From NCBI GenBank assembly GCA_017938155.1, contig JAGBCD010000038.1, positions 61,504-125,503 on the forward strand: a DNA stretch of 64,000 nt, given 5' to 3'. This DNA is from Paludibacteraceae bacterium. GTDB taxonomy: Bacteria > Bacteroidota > Bacteroidia > Bacteroidales > Paludibacteraceae. Both the position numbers and the translations under genes were made by a program. This document shows, piece after piece, positions 45,093-55,583 of this stretch. The first letter of the stretch is position 1, and each line of letters starts with the position of its first letter. The notes under the pieces are model-generated. The model searched no databases and had not been told where the DNA came from. It saw only the letters and a program-made list of their open reading frames with translations.

Positions 45093-45129
45093 AATCGTTG
45101 TTGTCTAATTGTTCTAATTGACTAGAGGA

Positions 45130-48100
45130 TTATTCCATTGTAATTGATAGTGCCAAACCTTGCAACTCATGAATCAAAACGTTCAAAGACTCTGGTAAAC
45201 CAGGAGTTGGCATAGGTTCGCCCTTAACAATCGCTTCGTATGTACGAGCTCTACCCGTAACATCATCAGATTTGACAGTAAGAATCTCTTGTAGTATGTG
45301 AGCAGCACCGTGAGCCTCCAAAGCCCAAACCTCCATCTCACCAAAACGTTGACCACCAAATTGAGCCTTACCACCCAATGGTTGTTGAGTAATCAAACTG
45401 TAAGGACCGATAGAACGTGCGTGCATCTTGTCGTCAACCATGTGACCTAACTTCATAAAGTATGTCACACCCACTGTAGCCATTTGGTCAAATGGTTCGC
45501 CAGTTCCTCCATCGTACAACTGTGTCTTACCTGCACGTGGCAAACCTGCCTTATCTGTCCACTCGTTCAAAGAGTCTAAGGTACAACCATCAAAAATTGG
45601 AGTAGCAAACTTAACGCCCAATTCTTTACCAGCCCAACCTAATACAGCCTCAAAGATCTGACCAATATTCATACGAGAAGGCACACCCAATGGATTCAAT
45701 ACGATATCTACAGGTGTACCATCTGCCAAGAATGGCATATCTTCTACACGAACGATCTTACTTACGATACCTTTATTTCCGTGACGACCAGCCATCTTAT
45801 CACCAACGCGAATCTTACGACTCTTAGCAACATAAACCTTTGCTACTTTGATGATACCATTTGGTAGTTCATCACCTATAGTCATATTGAACTTTTCACG
45901 CTTGAGCTTAGCGTCCAACTCTTTGTAGAGTTCTACGTACTTCATGATACATTGTTGTACCAATTCGTTGCGATGAGCATCAATTGTCCAATCTTGCAAC
46001 ATTACGGTTTGGAAATCTATTTGGTTCAAGCGTTCTTTCGTAAATACCACGCCTTTAGGTATCAACTCAGTACCCACCAAATCGCATACACCTTGAGATT
46101 GACGATTCTTGAGCAACGTAGCCAACTTATCAATCAACAAGTGACGCAAGTCTTCAGCTTTTTGCTTGAACTCAGCATCCAAACGTGCAATTTTCTCTTT
46201 GTCCTCCAATTTTTGCTTGCGTTCTTTTTGAGCGCGCGCATAGAGTTTCTTATCAATAACGACACCTGATAATGAAGGACTTGCTTTCAAAGAAGCATCC
46301 TTAACATCTCCTGCCATATCGCCGAAGATGGCTTTCAACAATTTCTCCTCTGGAGATGGATCTGATTCACCTTTTGGAGTAATCTTGCCAATGATAATAT
46401 CGCCTGGATTGATGTGCGCACCAATACGGATAATACCATTCTCGTCCAAGTCCTTAGTTGCCTCTTCGCTAACGTTAGGAATGTCAGCTGTAAACTCTTC
46501 CACTCCTCGTTTGGTCTCACGTACTTCTAACAATTGTTCTACAACGTGTACTGAAGTAAACATGTCCTCACGAACAATTCTTTCGCTCAAAACGATAGCA
46601 TCCTCGTAGTTGTAACCCTTCCAAGGAATATAAGCTACTTTAAGGTTCTTTCCAAGAGCTAACTCTCCATTTTCTGTTGCATAGCCCTCTGTCAATATTT
46701 GACCTTGTTCTACGCGATCACCCTTACGTACGATAGGACGCAAGTCAATGGTAGTATTTTGGTTAGTCTTTTGGAATTTAGGTAATCGGTATTCTTTTTC
46801 AGAAGAATCAAATGAAATAAATTCTTCCTCTTCTGTTCTATCATATTTTATGCGGATATAATCAGCATCTACATATGTTACTTCACCAGAACCCTCAGCC
46901 ACGATTTGTGTACGGCTATCTTGAATCAATTGTCCTTCGATACCTGTACCTACGATAGGCGCCTCGCTACGTACCAATGGAACAGCTTGACGCATCATGT
47001 TTGAACCCATCAAAGCACGGTTGGCATCATCATGCTCCAAGAAAGGAATCAAAGCAGCTGCAATAGAAGCAATCTGGGAAGGAGAAACGTCCATCAAGTC
47101 AACCTCAGCAGGAGCTACAACAGGAAAGTCTGCCTCATAACGAGATTTAACTTTTGTACGTATAAATGCACCATTCTCATCCAACGGAGCATTACCTTGT
47201 GCCACTGTTGCATTCTCTTCGTCCTCAGCGGTCATATATACGATATGATCGTTATCCAAATCAACTACACCATTTTCTGCTTTGCGATATGGAGTCTCAA
47301 TAAATCCAAGATTATTGATTTTCGCATAGATACACAATGAAGAAATCAAACCAATGTTTGGACCTTCAGGTGTCTCAATAGGACACAAACGACCATAGTG
47401 AGTATAGTGTACGTCACGCACCTCAAAACCAGCTCTATCACGACTCAAACCACCAGGACCCAAAGCTGACATACGACGCTTGTGAGTAATTTCTGCCAAT
47501 GGGTTTTGTTGATCCATAAATTGGGACAAAGCATTCGTTCCAAAGTAAGAGTTGATAACGCTTGAAATAGATTTAGCATTGATCAAATCTGTTGGTGTAA
47601 ATACTTCATTGTCACGTACATTCATACGTTCACGAATAGTACGACTCATACGAGCCAAACCAATATTAAATTGGTTGTACAATTGCTCACCAACGGTACG
47701 TACACGACGATTACTTAAGTGGTCAATATCATCTACCTCAGCATTTGAGTTAATCAGTTCAACCAAGTATTTGATAATTTCAATGATATCCTCTTTGGTC
47801 AACACCTTAACGTCTTCTGGAGTGGACATATTCAACTTGCGATTGATACGATAACGGCCCACTTTTCCTAAGTCGTAACGTTTTTCACTGAAGAATAATG
47901 TCTGAATCATTTCACGTGCAGTAGCGTCATCAGCAGGTTCAGCATTGCGCAACTGACGATAGATGTGCATTACAGCCTCTTTTTCGGAACGTGCAGGGTC
48001 TTTTTGAAGTGTATTGAAGATGATTGAATAATCCGCTTCATTCACTTCTTCCTTGTGCAATAAGATAGTCTTCGTTCCTGATTCTATAATCTTTTCACAT

Positions 48101-48942
48101 AACTCTTCCGTTAGTACTGTTTCGCGATCAATAATAACTTCGTTACGCTCAATAGTAACAACTTCGCCAGTATCCTCATCTACAAAATCCTCTGTCCATG
48201 CTTTCAAGACATTACCAGCCAAAGTACGTCCAACTATTTCTTCGATATTAGTCTTTGTCACGCGAACTTCTTCTGCCAATCCAAAGCAGTCTAAAATATC
48301 TTTATCTGACTCAAAACCAATTGCACGCAACAATGTGGTTACAGGTAATTTTTTCTTACGATCAATATAAGCGTACATTACCTTATTGATATCAGTAGCA
48401 AATTCAATCCAAGATCCACGGAATGGAATAATACGAGCAGAGTACAATTTAGTACCATTTGAGTGCATACTCGTACCAAAGAACACACCTGGTGAACGAT
48501 GCAATTGGCTAACAATCACACGTTCAGCACCATTGATAACGAAAGTTCCCTTAGGGGTCATGTAAGGAATTGTTCCCAAATATACATCTTGTATAACGGT
48601 ATCAAAATCCTCATGATCAGGATCCGTACAATACAATTTCAATTTCGCTTTCAAAGGTACACTATACGTTAAACCACGAGTTAAGCATTCCTCAATGGTG
48701 TAGCGTGGATGATCAACGTAATAATCTAGAAACTCTAGAATAAAGTTATTTCGTGTATCTGCTATTGGAAAGTTCTCCGAGAATACACGATAAAGTCCTT
48801 CCTGACGACGTTGTTCTGGAGTAGACTCCATTTGGAAGAAATCGTGGAAAGACTTAAGTTGAATTTCCAAAAAGTCAGGATAAGGCATTTGCTTTTGCAT
48901 TGCCGAAAAATTGACTCTTTGTGTTATTTTATTTGTAGCCAT
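45130..48942 (-). CDS. rpoB: RNA polymerase beta subunit
   Basis: A 1270-residue beta subunit. Visible regions: [15 protein letters not shown], the rifampicin-pocket segment [20 protein letters not shown] followed by [20 protein letters not shown], and the C-terminal [20 protein letters not shown]. The rifampicin region looks wild type by eye at the common resistance positions (Asp, His and Ser present). An attenuator-like hairpin lies between it and rplL. Confidence 0.99.
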   Translation of the reverse strand: MATNKITQRVNFSAMQKQMPYPDFLEIQLKSFHDFFQMESTPEQRRQEGLYRVFSENFPIADTRNNFILEFLDYYVDHPRYTIEECLTRGLTYSVPLKAKLKLYCTDPDHEDFDTVIQDVYLGTIPYMTPKGTFVINGAERVIVSQLHRSPGVFFGTSMHSNGTKLYSARIIPFRGSWIEFATDINKVMYAYIDRKKKLPVTTLLRAIGFESDKDILDCFGLAEEVRVTKTNIEEIVGRTLAGNVLKAWTEDFVDEDTGEVVTIERNEVIIDRETVLTEELCEKIIESGTKTILLHKEEVNEADYSIIFNTLQKDPARSEKEAVMHIYRQLRNAEPADDATAREMIQTLFFSEKRYDLGKVGRYRINRKLNMSTPEDVKVLTKEDIIEIIKYLVELINSNAEVDDIDHLSNRRVRTVGEQLYNQFNIGLARMSRTIRERMNVRDNEVFTPTDLINAKSISSVINSYFGTNALSQFMDQQNPLAEITHKRRMSALGPGGLSRDRAGFEVRDVHYTHYGRLCPIETPEGPNIGLISSLCIYAKINNLGFIETPYRKAENGVVDLDNDHIVYMTAEDEENATVAQGNAPLDENGAFIRTKVKSRYEADFPVVAPAEVDLMDVSPSQIASIAAALIPFLEHDDANRALMGSNMMRQAVPLVRSEAPIVGTGIEGQLIQDSRTQIVAEGSGEVTYVDADYIRIKYDRTEEEEFISFDSSEKEYRLPKFQKTNQNTTIDLRPIVRKGDRVEQGQILTEGYATENGELALGKNLKVAYIPWKGYNYEDAIVLSERIVREDMFTSVHVVEQLLEVRETKRGVEEFTADIPNVSEEATKDLDENGIIRIGAHINPGDIIIGKITPKGESDPSPEEKLLKAIFGDMAGDVKDASLKASPSLSGVVIDKKLYARAQKERKQKLEDKEKIARLDAEFKQKAEDLRHLLIDKLATLLKNRQSQGVCDLVGTELIPKGVVFTKERLNQIDFQTVMLQDWTIDAHRNELVQQCIMKYVELYKELDAKLKREKFNMTIGDELPNGIIKVAKVYVAKSRKIRVGDKMAGRHGNKGIVSKIVRVEDMPFLADGTPVDIVLNPLGVPSRMNIGQIFEAVLGWAGKELGVKFATPIFDGCTLDSLNEWTDKAGLPRAGKTQLYDGGTGEPFDQMATVGVTYFMKLGHMVDDKMHARSIGPYSLITQQPLGGKAQFGGQRFGEMEVWALEAHGAAHILQEILTVKSDDVTGRARTYEAIVKGEPMPTPGLPESLNVLIHELQGLALSITME

Positions 48943-49101
48943 TTCTGTATAGTAGGATGGTTATTTTTTTACAAGCTATAACTAATATGCAGAACCAACA
49001 TAAAAACCCTTTACCAATGATGGTGTTTTAATTTATTTTAATATTATAAATATATCTTTTACCATCTTTTAATATATTTTTATTATTCTGCTATATTGAG
49101 A

Positions 49102-49140
49102 GAAAAAGGTTTAGACTCCCAGGAACGGGAATCTAAACCT
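49102..49140 (-). terminator. Attenuator-like hairpin between rplL and rpoB
   Basis: Minus strand: AGGTTTAGATTCCC, loop GTTCCT, GGGAGTCTAAACCT, then UUUUU (plus arms 49107-49120 and 49127-49140). One mismatch in 14 pairs. It sits 25 nt beyond the rplL stop and about 160 nt before rpoB. In E. coli a partial terminator in the same place lowers rpoBC transcription relative to ribosomal protein genes. The rest of the 49001-49080 gap is A/T-rich with no gene seen. Confidence 0.8.
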
Positions 49141-49164
49141 ATTACCACATCTCGTGGCAGGGTA

Positions 49165-49539
49165 TTACTTGAGTTCAACCTCAGCACCAACCTCTTCAAG
49201 AGCTTTCTTGAGAGCTTCAGCAGTAGCTTTATCAACGCCTTCTTTAACGTTTGATGGAGCTGCGTCAACGATATCTTTAGCCTCTTTAAGACCAAGACCT
49301 GTTTGCTCTTTAACAGCTTTAACTACTTGAAGTTTGTTAGCACCAGCGCTCTTGAGAACAACATCGAAAGATGTTTTCTCTTCTACAGGAGCTGCTTCAG
49401 CAGCAGGACCAGCAGCAACTGCAACAGCTGCAGCAGCAGGTTCAATACCATACTCGTCTTTCAAAATTTGAGCGAGTTCGTTTACTTCCTTAACTGTAAG
49501 GTTAACTAATTGTTCAGCAAAAGCTTTCAAATCTGCCAT
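49165..49539 (-). CDS. rplL: 50S ribosomal protein L7/L12
   Basis: 124 residues. N-terminal dimer domain ([20 protein letters not shown]), Ala-rich hinge, and the C-terminal factor-binding domain ([20 protein letters not shown]). It forms the stalk that recruits translation GTPases. Follows rplJ after 85 nt, as in other bacteria. Confidence 0.98.
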   Translation of the reverse strand: MADLKAFAEQLVNLTVKEVNELAQILKDEYGIEPAAAAVAVAAGPAAEAAPVEEKTSFDVVLKSAGANKLQVVKAVKEQTGLGLKEAKDIVDAAPSNVKEGVDKATAEALKKALEEVGAEVELK

Positions 49540-49624
49540 TGTTGTATAATTTTTAGATGTTATTTTTAATATTCTTTAGTTTTGTGCTTCTGACTTTATT
49601 CAGACAGCTAATTTTGAATACTGA

Positions 49625-50158
49625 TTACTCAGCACGTTCACCCAACGTTTTGAGAACGCCATGGATGGTAGTACCTCCAGATTGGAGTGCGGAAACAACG
49701 TTCTTTGCAGGAGATTGCAATAGAGCAACCAAATCTGCGATAAGTTCGTTTTTCGACTTGATCGTTGAAAGGAATTCCAAATTTTGAGCACCTACATAAA
49801 CAGTTTCCTCTACGTAAGCAGCCTTCAATTGTGGTTTTGCCTCTTCTTTATTTTTTTCCTTCTTAGTAAATTCTTTGATGAGTTTAGCAGGAGCATTACC
49901 CGTATTGCTGAGCATCAATGCAGTATTACCTTTGAGTGCTGCAAAAATTTGCTCATCAATTCCCTTAGCTTCTAAAGCTTTTTGGAGGAGAGTATTCTTT
50001 GCTACCAACAATTTAACATCACTACTGAAGCACAAACGACGAAGAGCAGAAGTCTTCTCAGCATTCAAGCCTTCAATATTAGTAATATAGAAATGTTGAT
50101 ATTCGTCCAAATATTTTTGTAACTCAACAATGATAGCACTTTTATCTTCCTTTTTCAT
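49625..50158 (-). CDS. rplJ: 50S ribosomal protein L10
   Basis: 177 residues. KKEDKSAIIVELQKYLDEYQ and FYITNIEGLNAEKTSALRRL match L10, the stalk base that binds L7/L12 dimers and 23S rRNA. In many bacteria L10 represses its own mRNA; the leader here is only the 21-nt gap after rplA, so any such site would have to lie inside rplA. Confidence 0.98.
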   Translation of the reverse strand: MKKEDKSAIIVELQKYLDEYQHFYITNIEGLNAEKTSALRRLCFSSDVKLLVAKNTLLQKALEAKGIDEQIFAALKGNTALMLSNTGNAPAKLIKEFTKKEKNKEEAKPQLKAAYVEETVYVGAQNLEFLSTIKSKNELIADLVALLQSPAKNVVSALQSGGTTIHGVLKTLGERAE

Positions 50159-50179
50159 AATGTTGTCTATTACTTAAAA

Positions 50180-50872
50180 TTACTCAATGCTTTTAGGGTC
50201 AATCTTAATACCTTGACTCATAGTACTGGAAAGATAAATGCTCTTGATATAAGTACCTTTGCTTACAGCTGGTTTCAATTTGATAAGAGTTTGTACAAAC
50301 TCAGTAGCATTTTGAGCTATAGCTTCAGGAGTGAAAGATACTTTACCAATCGAAGTGTGTACAATACCGAACTTGTCTACCTTGAAATCAATTTTACCTT
50401 GCTTAACCTCTCGAACAGCTTTTGCTACATCCATAGTAACAGTACCTGATTTTGGGTTAGGCATCAAGCCACGAGGACCGAGAACGCGACCTAACGCACC
50501 AATCTTACCCATGATTTGTGGCATGGTGATGATAACGTCGATATCTGTCCAACCTCCTTTGATTTTTTCGATATACTCGTCCAAACCTACATAATCAGCT
50601 CCAGCTTCTTTAGCAGCAGCTTCTTGGTCAGGAGTACACAATGCGAGAACGCGAACTACTTTACCAGTTCCGTTTGGTAAACTAACCACACCGCGAACCA
50701 TTTGGTTAGCCTTACGTGGGTCTACACCTAAACGTACATCAATGTCAACGCTTGCGTCAAATTTCGTAGTTGTTATTTCTTTAACGAGAGCAGATGCCTC
50801 GTTCAAGGAATAGAGCTTACCTGCTTCAATCTTCTCAGCAGCAAGCTTTTGATTTTTTGTCAATTTTGCCAT
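50180..50872 (-). CDS. rplA: 50S ribosomal protein L1
   Basis: 230 residues. Family signature segments: [40 protein letters not shown] and [18 protein letters not shown]1 binds 23S rRNA at the E-site stalk and often its own mRNA. It follows rplK after 17 nt. Confidence 0.99.
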   Translation of the reverse strand: MAKLTKNQKLAAEKIEAGKLYSLNEASALVKEITTTKFDASVDIDVRLGVDPRKANQMVRGVVSLPNGTGKVVRVLALCTPDQEAAAKEAGADYVGLDEYIEKIKGGWTDIDVIITMPQIMGKIGALGRVLGPRGLMPNPKSGTVTMDVAKAVREVKQGKIDFKVDKFGIVHTSIGKVSFTPEAIAQNATEFVQTLIKLKPAVSKGTYIKSIYLSSTMSQGIKIDPKSIE

Positions 50873-50889
50873 AATAAAAGAAGATTAAA

Positions 50890-51312
50890 TTATTTAATAG
50901 TAATACCCATACTACGAGCCGTTCCACGTACCATTGATTCAGCAGACTCAATTGTAAAGCAGTTTAAGTCAACCATTTTATCAGCAGCGATTTGACGGCA
51001 TTGCTCTTCAGTAATGCTAGCCACTTTTTTACGGTTAGGTTCGCTAGAACCACTTTTTTGCTTTGCAGCTTCCAATAGTTGAACAGCTACTGGAGGAGTC
51101 TTAACAATGAAATCGAACGACTTATCCGCATAAACGGTAATAACAACAGGCAACACTTTACCTGCTTTTTCTTGCGTTCTGGCATTGAATTGTTTACAAA
51201 ACTCCATGATATTGACACCCTTAGAACCCAATGCAGGTCCTACTGGAGGAGCAGGATTGGCAGCGCCACCTTTGATCTGGAGTTTAATAAAACCAGCAAT
51301 TTCTTTAGCCAT
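50890..51312 (-). CDS. rplK: 50S ribosomal protein L11
   Basis: 140 residues. [20 protein letters not shown] and [18 protein letters not shown] open the protein; the C-terminal rRNA-binding domain ends [20 protein letters not shown]11 forms the GTPase-associated centre. A 118-nt gap separates it from nusG, in which I see no strong promoter or hairpin. Confidence 0.99.
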   Translation of the reverse strand: MAKEIAGFIKLQIKGGAANPAPPVGPALGSKGVNIMEFCKQFNARTQEKAGKVLPVVITVYADKSFDFIVKTPPVAVQLLEAAKQKSGSSEPNRKKVASITEEQCRQIAADKMVDLNCFTIESAESMVRGTARSMGITIK

Positions 51313-51430
51313 AATAAATTAATTTTTTTACGTGAATCGGTCAACGGCACACAATGCCTTCCGGTCCACAGTTACACAGTTATTTAGTATTAAACTATCG
51401 AGTAGTACAACGGCTCGTAACAAACGCCTC

Positions 51431-51982
51431 CTACTCTTTATCTACCTGATTGAAACCCAATTCAAGGGAGGTTTGGCGATCAAAGATCGTAACCAACACC
51501 TTGAGTTTTCTTCTCTCATGTAAAACCTCATTGATGACACCATTGAACCCATTGAAAGGACCGTCAACTACTTTGACTTTCTCTCCAACTAAGAAGGTTT
51601 CATCAACTTGTAAAACGTCTGGCATCTCATCCACCTTGCCAATAAACATATTAACATCAGCTTGAGACACAGGCGCAGGTTTTGTAGAAGCTCTACTCTC
51701 ATTTAGAAATCCCAATACATTAGGAATATTTCTCAAGAGAGGATAGCACTCATCAGTCAAGTTACATTCAACAAGGACATAACCTGGTAACATATTCCGT
51801 TCTTTGACAACTTTTTTGTTACCACGTTGAGCCATTGTTTTCTCAGTAGGCACAAGCACTTGAGAGACGTACTCTCTAAATAAGGAAGAAGTAATCAAAG
51901 CTGACTCGATATACTCTTTCACTTTGTTCTCCTTACCGCTTATTGCACGGAGTACATACCATTTGTAGTTATTATCGGACAT
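51431..51982 (-). CDS. nusG: Transcription elongation/termination factor NusG
   Basis: 183 residues. NGN domain from KWYVLRAISGKENKVKEYIE, with NMLPGYVLVECNL, and a C-terminal KOW motif VGEKVKVVDGPFNGFNGVIN. NusG links RNA polymerase to Rho or ribosomal S10. Placed between secE and rplK as in most bacteria. Confidence 0.98.
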   Translation of the reverse strand: MSDNNYKWYVLRAISGKENKVKEYIESALITSSLFREYVSQVLVPTEKTMAQRGNKKVVKERNMLPGYVLVECNLTDECYPLLRNIPNVLGFLNESRASTKPAPVSQADVNMFIGKVDEMPDVLQVDETFLVGEKVKVVDGPFNGFNGVINEVLHERRKLKVLVTIFDRQTSLELGFNQVDKE

Positions 51983-52001
51983 AATAATTAAAACTAATTA
52001 A

Positions 52002-52190
52002 TTAAAATAAACCGTAAATAAACTGCATGAAATTCTCAAATACTAAGTCTATAAGCCACACAACCAGTGCCAGAACAAGGGAAGCAACCAACACCAATAC
52101 TGCGCTTTGAACCAACTCCTTACGAGTAGGCCAACTAACTTTGTGCACTAACTCATTGTAAGACTCTTTTATGCTATCTACAAGTTTCAT
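52002..52190 (-). CDS. secE: Preprotein translocase subunit SecE
   Basis: 62 residues, the short single-helix form. MKLVDSIKESYNELVHKVSW with the conserved VSWPTRKEL amphipathic helix, then one membrane helix (SAVLVLVASLVLALVVWLID). I chose ATG 52190; the longer frame to 52265 runs into the space after tRNA-Trp and adds residues not found in the family. Confidence 0.96.
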   Translation of the reverse strand: MKLVDSIKESYNELVHKVSWPTRKELVQSAVLVLVASLVLALVVWLIDLVFENFMQFIYGLF

Positions 52191-52316
52191 ATTAGTAGAA
52201 TTTTCTTTAATAATTATCAATCTATTTTGCGCCAACAAACTGGCCTTGACTACGCACCATCGCACAAATCAAAGTCAGTTGGAAGCTATTTTTGTAACAT
52301 CAGACTTTCGTCTTAG

Positions 52317-52387
52317 CACGGAAGGCAGGAATCGAACCCACATTGACGGTTTTGGAGACCGCTTTCTTACCATTAGAAGACTTCCGT
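52317..52387 (-). tRNA. tRNA-Trp (CCA)
   Basis: Acceptor ACGGAAG pairs with CTTCCGT, discriminator G. D arm TCTT-AAGA, anticodon loop CTCCAAA with CCA, T loop TTCGATT. It lies between tuf and secE, as in many bacteria. CCA is not encoded. Confidence 0.95.
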
Positions 52388-52391
52388 AAGT

Positions 52392-52416
52392 GGTAGAGCA
52401 GTCAAGCTGCTCTACC
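52392..52416 (-). other. Hairpin between tuf and tRNA-Trp
   Basis: GGTAGAGCAG (52392-52401) and CTGCTCTACC (52407-52416) form a perfect 10-bp stem with loop TCAAG. There is no U run, so it may be a processing or stability hairpin between tuf mRNA and tRNA-Trp. One arm has the same sequence as a tRNA D-arm (GGTAGAGC), possibly a relic. Confidence 0.6.
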
Positions 52417-52429
52417 GAATATTTGTTGA

Positions 52430-53617
52430 TTAGTCAATCAAACCAGTAATTTGTCCTGAACCTACAGTACGTCCACCTTCGCGGATAGCGAAACGAAGAC
52501 CCTCTGAGCAAGCAACTGGGTAAATCAACTTAACAGTGATTTCCAAGTTATCGCCTGGCATTACCATTTCAGTTCCTTCTGGAAGAGTGATTTCACCAGT
52601 AACGTCCATAGTACGGATATAGAATTGTGGACGATAGTGGTTGTGGAATGGTGTGTGACGGCCACCTTCTTCTTTCTTCAAGATATAAACAGAAGCTTTG
52701 AACTCGCTATAAGGTTTAACAACACCTGGGTGTGTCAATACCATACCACGACGTACTTCATCTTTGTCAATACCACGGAGAAGTAGACCTACGTTATCAC
52801 CAGCCTCACCTGTATCAAGAAGCTTACGGAACATCTCAACACCAGTTACAACTGACTTTCTACCCTCAGCGCCAAGACCGATCAATTGAACTTCATCACC
52901 TACTTTTACTACACCAGTTTCAATACGGCCAGTAGCAACAGTACCACGACCTGTAATTGAGAATACGTCCTCAACTGGCATCAAGAAAGGTTTATCTACA
53001 GCACGTGGAGGCAATTGGATCCATGAATCGCAAGCATCCATCAATTCCATAACTTTCTCTTCCCATTCTGGAACACCATTCAATGCACCAAGAGCAGAAC
53101 CACGGATAACAGGAGTATTATCACCATCGAACTCATAGAATGAAAGAAGCTCACGCATTTCCATTTCAACGAGATCCAACATCTCAGCATCGTCAACCAT
53201 GTCGCATTTATTCATAAATACAACAAGACTTGGTACGTTCACTTGGCGAGCCAAAAGAATGTGCTCACGTGTTTGAGGCATAGGACCATCAGTAGAAGCA
53301 ACTACGATGATAGCACCATCCATTTGAGCAGCACCAGTAACCATGTTCTTAACGTAGTCAGCGTGACCAGGGCAGTCAACGTGTGCGTAGTGACGGTTAG
53401 CAGTTTGATACTCAACGTGTGCAGTGTTAATAGTAATACCACGCTCTTTCTCTTCAGGAGCATTGTCAATTGAGTCAAATGAACGAAGTTCTGAAAGACC
53501 CTTCTTTGCCAATACAGTAGTGATAGCTGCGGTCAAAGTAGTTTTACCGTGGTCAACGTGACCAATAGTACCGATGTTCACGTGTGGTTTCGAACGGTCA
53601 AATTTTTCTTTTGCCAT
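52430..53617 (-). CDS. tuf: Elongation factor Tu
   Basis: 395 residues, standard length. G1 [10 protein letters not shown]3 [13 protein letters not shown]4 NKCDM, effector [12 protein letters not shown]; domains 2 and 3 follow ([37 protein letters not shown]). Delivers aminoacyl-tRNA to the ribosome. It is preceded by four tRNA genes and followed by tRNA-Trp, so tRNAs and mRNA come from one transcript. Confidence 0.99.
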   Translation of the reverse strand: MAKEKFDRSKPHVNIGTIGHVDHGKTTLTAAITTVLAKKGLSELRSFDSIDNAPEEKERGITINTAHVEYQTANRHYAHVDCPGHADYVKNMVTGAAQMDGAIIVVASTDGPMPQTREHILLARQVNVPSLVVFMNKCDMVDDAEMLDLVEMEMRELLSFYEFDGDNTPVIRGSALGALNGVPEWEEKVMELMDACDSWIQLPPRAVDKPFLMPVEDVFSITGRGTVATGRIETGVVKVGDEVQLIGLGAEGRKSVVTGVEMFRKLLDTGEAGDNVGLLLRGIDKDEVRRGMVLTHPGVVKPYSEFKASVYILKKEEGGRHTPFHNHYRPQFYIRTMDVTGEITLPEGTEMVMPGDNLEITVKLIYPVACSEGLRFAIREGGRTVGSGQITGLID

Positions 53618-53716
53618 AATTCTAGAATTTGTTTATTAACGTTAATAAAATAGATTATTTCTCGTTTCAAAAAAACGGCGAGATTACCCGCCTAATTATC
53701 TAACATTAAAATTCTG

Positions 53717-53788
<72 letters not shown>

Positions 53789-53817
53789 AATTACTTGTGT
53801 AATATTCAAAAAAAATG

Positions 53818-53890
53818 AGCGGAAAACGGGACTCAAACCCGCGACCCCCAGCTTGGAAGGCTAGTGCTCTATCGACTGAGCTATTTCCGC
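53818..53890 (-). tRNA. tRNA-Gly (TCC)
   Basis: Acceptor GCGGAAA pairs with TTTCCGC; anticodon loop CTTCCAA with TCC; T arm CGGGTTTGAGTCCCG. Lies 29 nt from tRNA-Thr in the tRNA-tuf transcript. Confidence 0.96.
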
Positions 53891-53985
53891 AAATTACCTT
53901 ATTTCCGGCCAACCCCTTCCACGTCAGGTCGCAACAAGTCTCAACCATGTCATAGAAAAGATATCTACAATAAGGTTAAAATATG

Positions 53986-54068
53986 TGGGTGCGGATGGAT
54001 TCGAACCACCGAAGTCGAAAGACAGCAGATTTACAGTCTGCCCCATTTGGCCGCTCTGGAACACACCC
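53986..54068 (-). tRNA. tRNA-Tyr (GTA)
   Basis: An 83-nt class II tRNA with a long variable arm. Acceptor GGGTGTG with CGCACCC, discriminator A, anticodon loop CTGTAAA with GTA, T arm TGGTTCGAATCCA. Confidence 0.96.
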
Positions 54069-54099
54069 AATATTTTTCACATCTTATTAGATCACTCTG

Positions 54100-54172
54100 A
54101 GCCTCTAGTCGGACTCGAACCAACGACCGCTGGATTACAAATCTAGTGCTCTACCAACTGAGCTATAGAGGC
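54100..54172 (-). tRNA. tRNA-Thr (TGT)
   Basis: Acceptor GCCTCTA pairs with TAGAGGC; anticodon loop TTTGTAA with TGT; D arm TAGCTCAGTTGGTAGAGCA. First gene of the tRNA-tuf-rpoC transcript. Confidence 0.96.
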
Positions 54173-54224
54173 AATTTGCTTTTCAATCCGATCAGCATAA
54201 GCATCATTCGGCGGAAATGCGGTG

Positions 54225-54255
54225 CAAAGGTACTGCTTTTTTTTGAACTGACAAA
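54225..54255 (-). promoter_or_regulatory. Promoter of the tRNA-tuf-secE-rpoC cluster
   Basis: Minus strand TTTG (plus 54252-54255), 19 nt, TACCTTTG (plus 54225-54232) then CA. A textbook Bacteroidetes promoter about 50 nt upstream of tRNA-Thr(TGT). Confidence 0.8.
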
Positions 54256-54335
54256 CTATTTTTCAAAAAAAATGCAAAAAAAGTGTTTTTTTATGCTTTT
54301 ACACTCTCCACATCGCTTTATAAATAGCCAAATAA

Positions 54336-54370
54336 CATACAGGATGGACATGACGAGTCCACCCTGTATG
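54336..54370 (-). terminator. Terminator hairpin after hpf
   Basis: CATACAGGATGGAC (54336-54349) pairs with GTCCACCCTGTATG (54357-54370), one mismatch, 7-nt loop. It lies 10 nt beyond the hpf stop and ends the kinase-xerC-hpf transcript. It lacks a strong U run. Confidence 0.7.
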
Positions 54371-54380
54371 TAGTGATAAT

Positions 54381-54671
54381 TTATTTATCTTTCATTTTTT
54401 CTATTTGACGATCAATAGCCTCTAAGCATTCATCTATTCCTTGTTCGAATGTATCGCATGTTTTTTGGACAAAAATTTCTTGTCCCACACCTAAAACACG
54501 GATTTGCGTTTCTTTGTTCAGATTCGTTTCTGGTTTAACAACCGACATCCGAATCTCCATCTCTGCGCTTGGACTAACAAGAAGTTTCTCGTAGCGACGC
54601 GTTTTTTTCTCAATGTACTTTTCAAGACGCTCTGCAATCTCAAAATTAACTGCTTGTGTTTTCAGTTTCAT
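54381..54671 (-). CDS. hpf: Ribosome hibernation-promoting factor (short HPF/RaiA)
   Basis: 96 residues of the S30AE/RaiA family: MKLKTQAVNFEIAERLEKYI, RRYEKLLVSPSAEMEIRMSV, CDTFEQGIDECLEAIDRQIE. Binds the 30S subunit in stationary phase and causes dimer formation or inactivation. The short form lacks the C-terminal dimerisation domain. It begins 2 nt after the recombinase stop codon. Confidence 0.92.
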   Translation of the reverse strand: MKLKTQAVNFEIAERLEKYIEKKTRRYEKLLVSPSAEMEIRMSVVKPETNLNKETQIRVLGVGQEIFVQKTCDTFEQGIDECLEAIDRQIEKMKDK

Positions 54672-54673
54672 GG

Positions 54674-55477
54674 TTACTCCTTTCTTTTAGTTGCCCTTGG
54701 GTGGGCAGTTTTATATACATTTTTGATTTGTTCAAAAGTAGTATGCGTATAAACTTGTGTAGCAGCCAAACTAGCATGTCCCATCAAGCTTTGTATCGTG
54801 CGAATATCCGCCCCATTGTCCAGCATCGTAGTCGCAAAAGTATGTCTCAAAACGTGTGGCGAGTGTTTTTTCAGAGTAGATACCTCTCCCATGCGTGCGC
54901 ATACAATACGATATAGGACACCTTTGGTCATAGGCTGCATACCTTTCTTATTACACACACGCACAAAAAACGCGCCAATATTTCCAAATTCTTCACGAGC
55001 ATGCAAATATTTTTTTATTTGCTCTACCAAAGAATCTCCAATAGGTATTATGCGTTCTTTTCGCCGTTTTCCAAAGACCCTTATTTGTCTTTGATTGACG
55101 TCCACATCCTTGTCTTGCAAACCCAACAGCTCTGCTTGTCGCATTCCCGTTTGGTATAGCACATTGATGATTAAGGTATCACGAATGCTTTCAAAATCAT
55201 CAGCGGCATCGTTATAAGCCGTTGCTCTTTGCATCTCATGTGGTTTGAAAAAGACAGGTAATGGTTTATCTATTTTTGGAGAAAGAATCATGCGGGTAAT
55301 GTCTTTTTCGACAACACCCACTTTTAACAAAAAACGATAAAAACTCTTCAGGCAGGACAATTTTCGCTTAATAGAACGTGGAGACTGTTTTTCTTCATCC
55401 ATCAAAGAAACCAACCACATTTTAACCTCATGCTCATGAACTTTAGAAACATCCAGAGCATCTACCTCCACATTCAT
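54674..55477 (-). CDS. XerC/D-like tyrosine recombinase, N-terminus apparently frameshifted
   Basis: The open frame encodes 267 residues. The catalytic set is complete: TGMRQAELLGL (Arg), a Lys in the FGKRRKERIIPIG hairpin, HVLRHTFATT (His, Arg), LMGHASLAATQVYTHTT (His and Tyr). Homology runs upstream of ATG 55477: in the same frame 55478-55588 reads FLEYIAVEKKYSPRTVEAYRDD and more, the SAM-like N-domain of XerC/D, but contains no ATG, GTG or TTG. An ATG at 55579-55581, 2 nt after the kinase stop, is in another frame; one extra G in its GGGG run would join it. Probably the housekeeping chromosome-dimer recombinase, so a sequence error or unusual start is likely. It is co-transcribed with the kinases and hpf. 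Confidence 0.85.
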   Translation of the reverse strand: MNVEVDALDVSKVHEHEVKMWLVSLMDEEKQSPRSIKRKLSCLKSFYRFLLKVGVVEKDITRMILSPKIDKPLPVFFKPHEMQRATAYNDAADDFESIRDTLIINVLYQTGMRQAELLGLQDKDVDVNQRQIRVFGKRRKERIIPIGDSLVEQIKKYLHAREEFGNIGAFFVRVCNKKGMQPMTKGVLYRIVCARMGEVSTLKKHSPHVLRHTFATTMLDNGADIRTIQSLMGHASLAATQVYTHTTFEQIKNVYKTAHPRATKRKE

Positions 55478-55583
55478 AAATCCGCAAAAACTCTGTAAAT
55501 CATCACGATAAGCTTCTACGGTTCGAGGAGAGTACTTCTTCTCAACAGCTATATACTCTAAGAAACGAGCTATTACCCCATAA

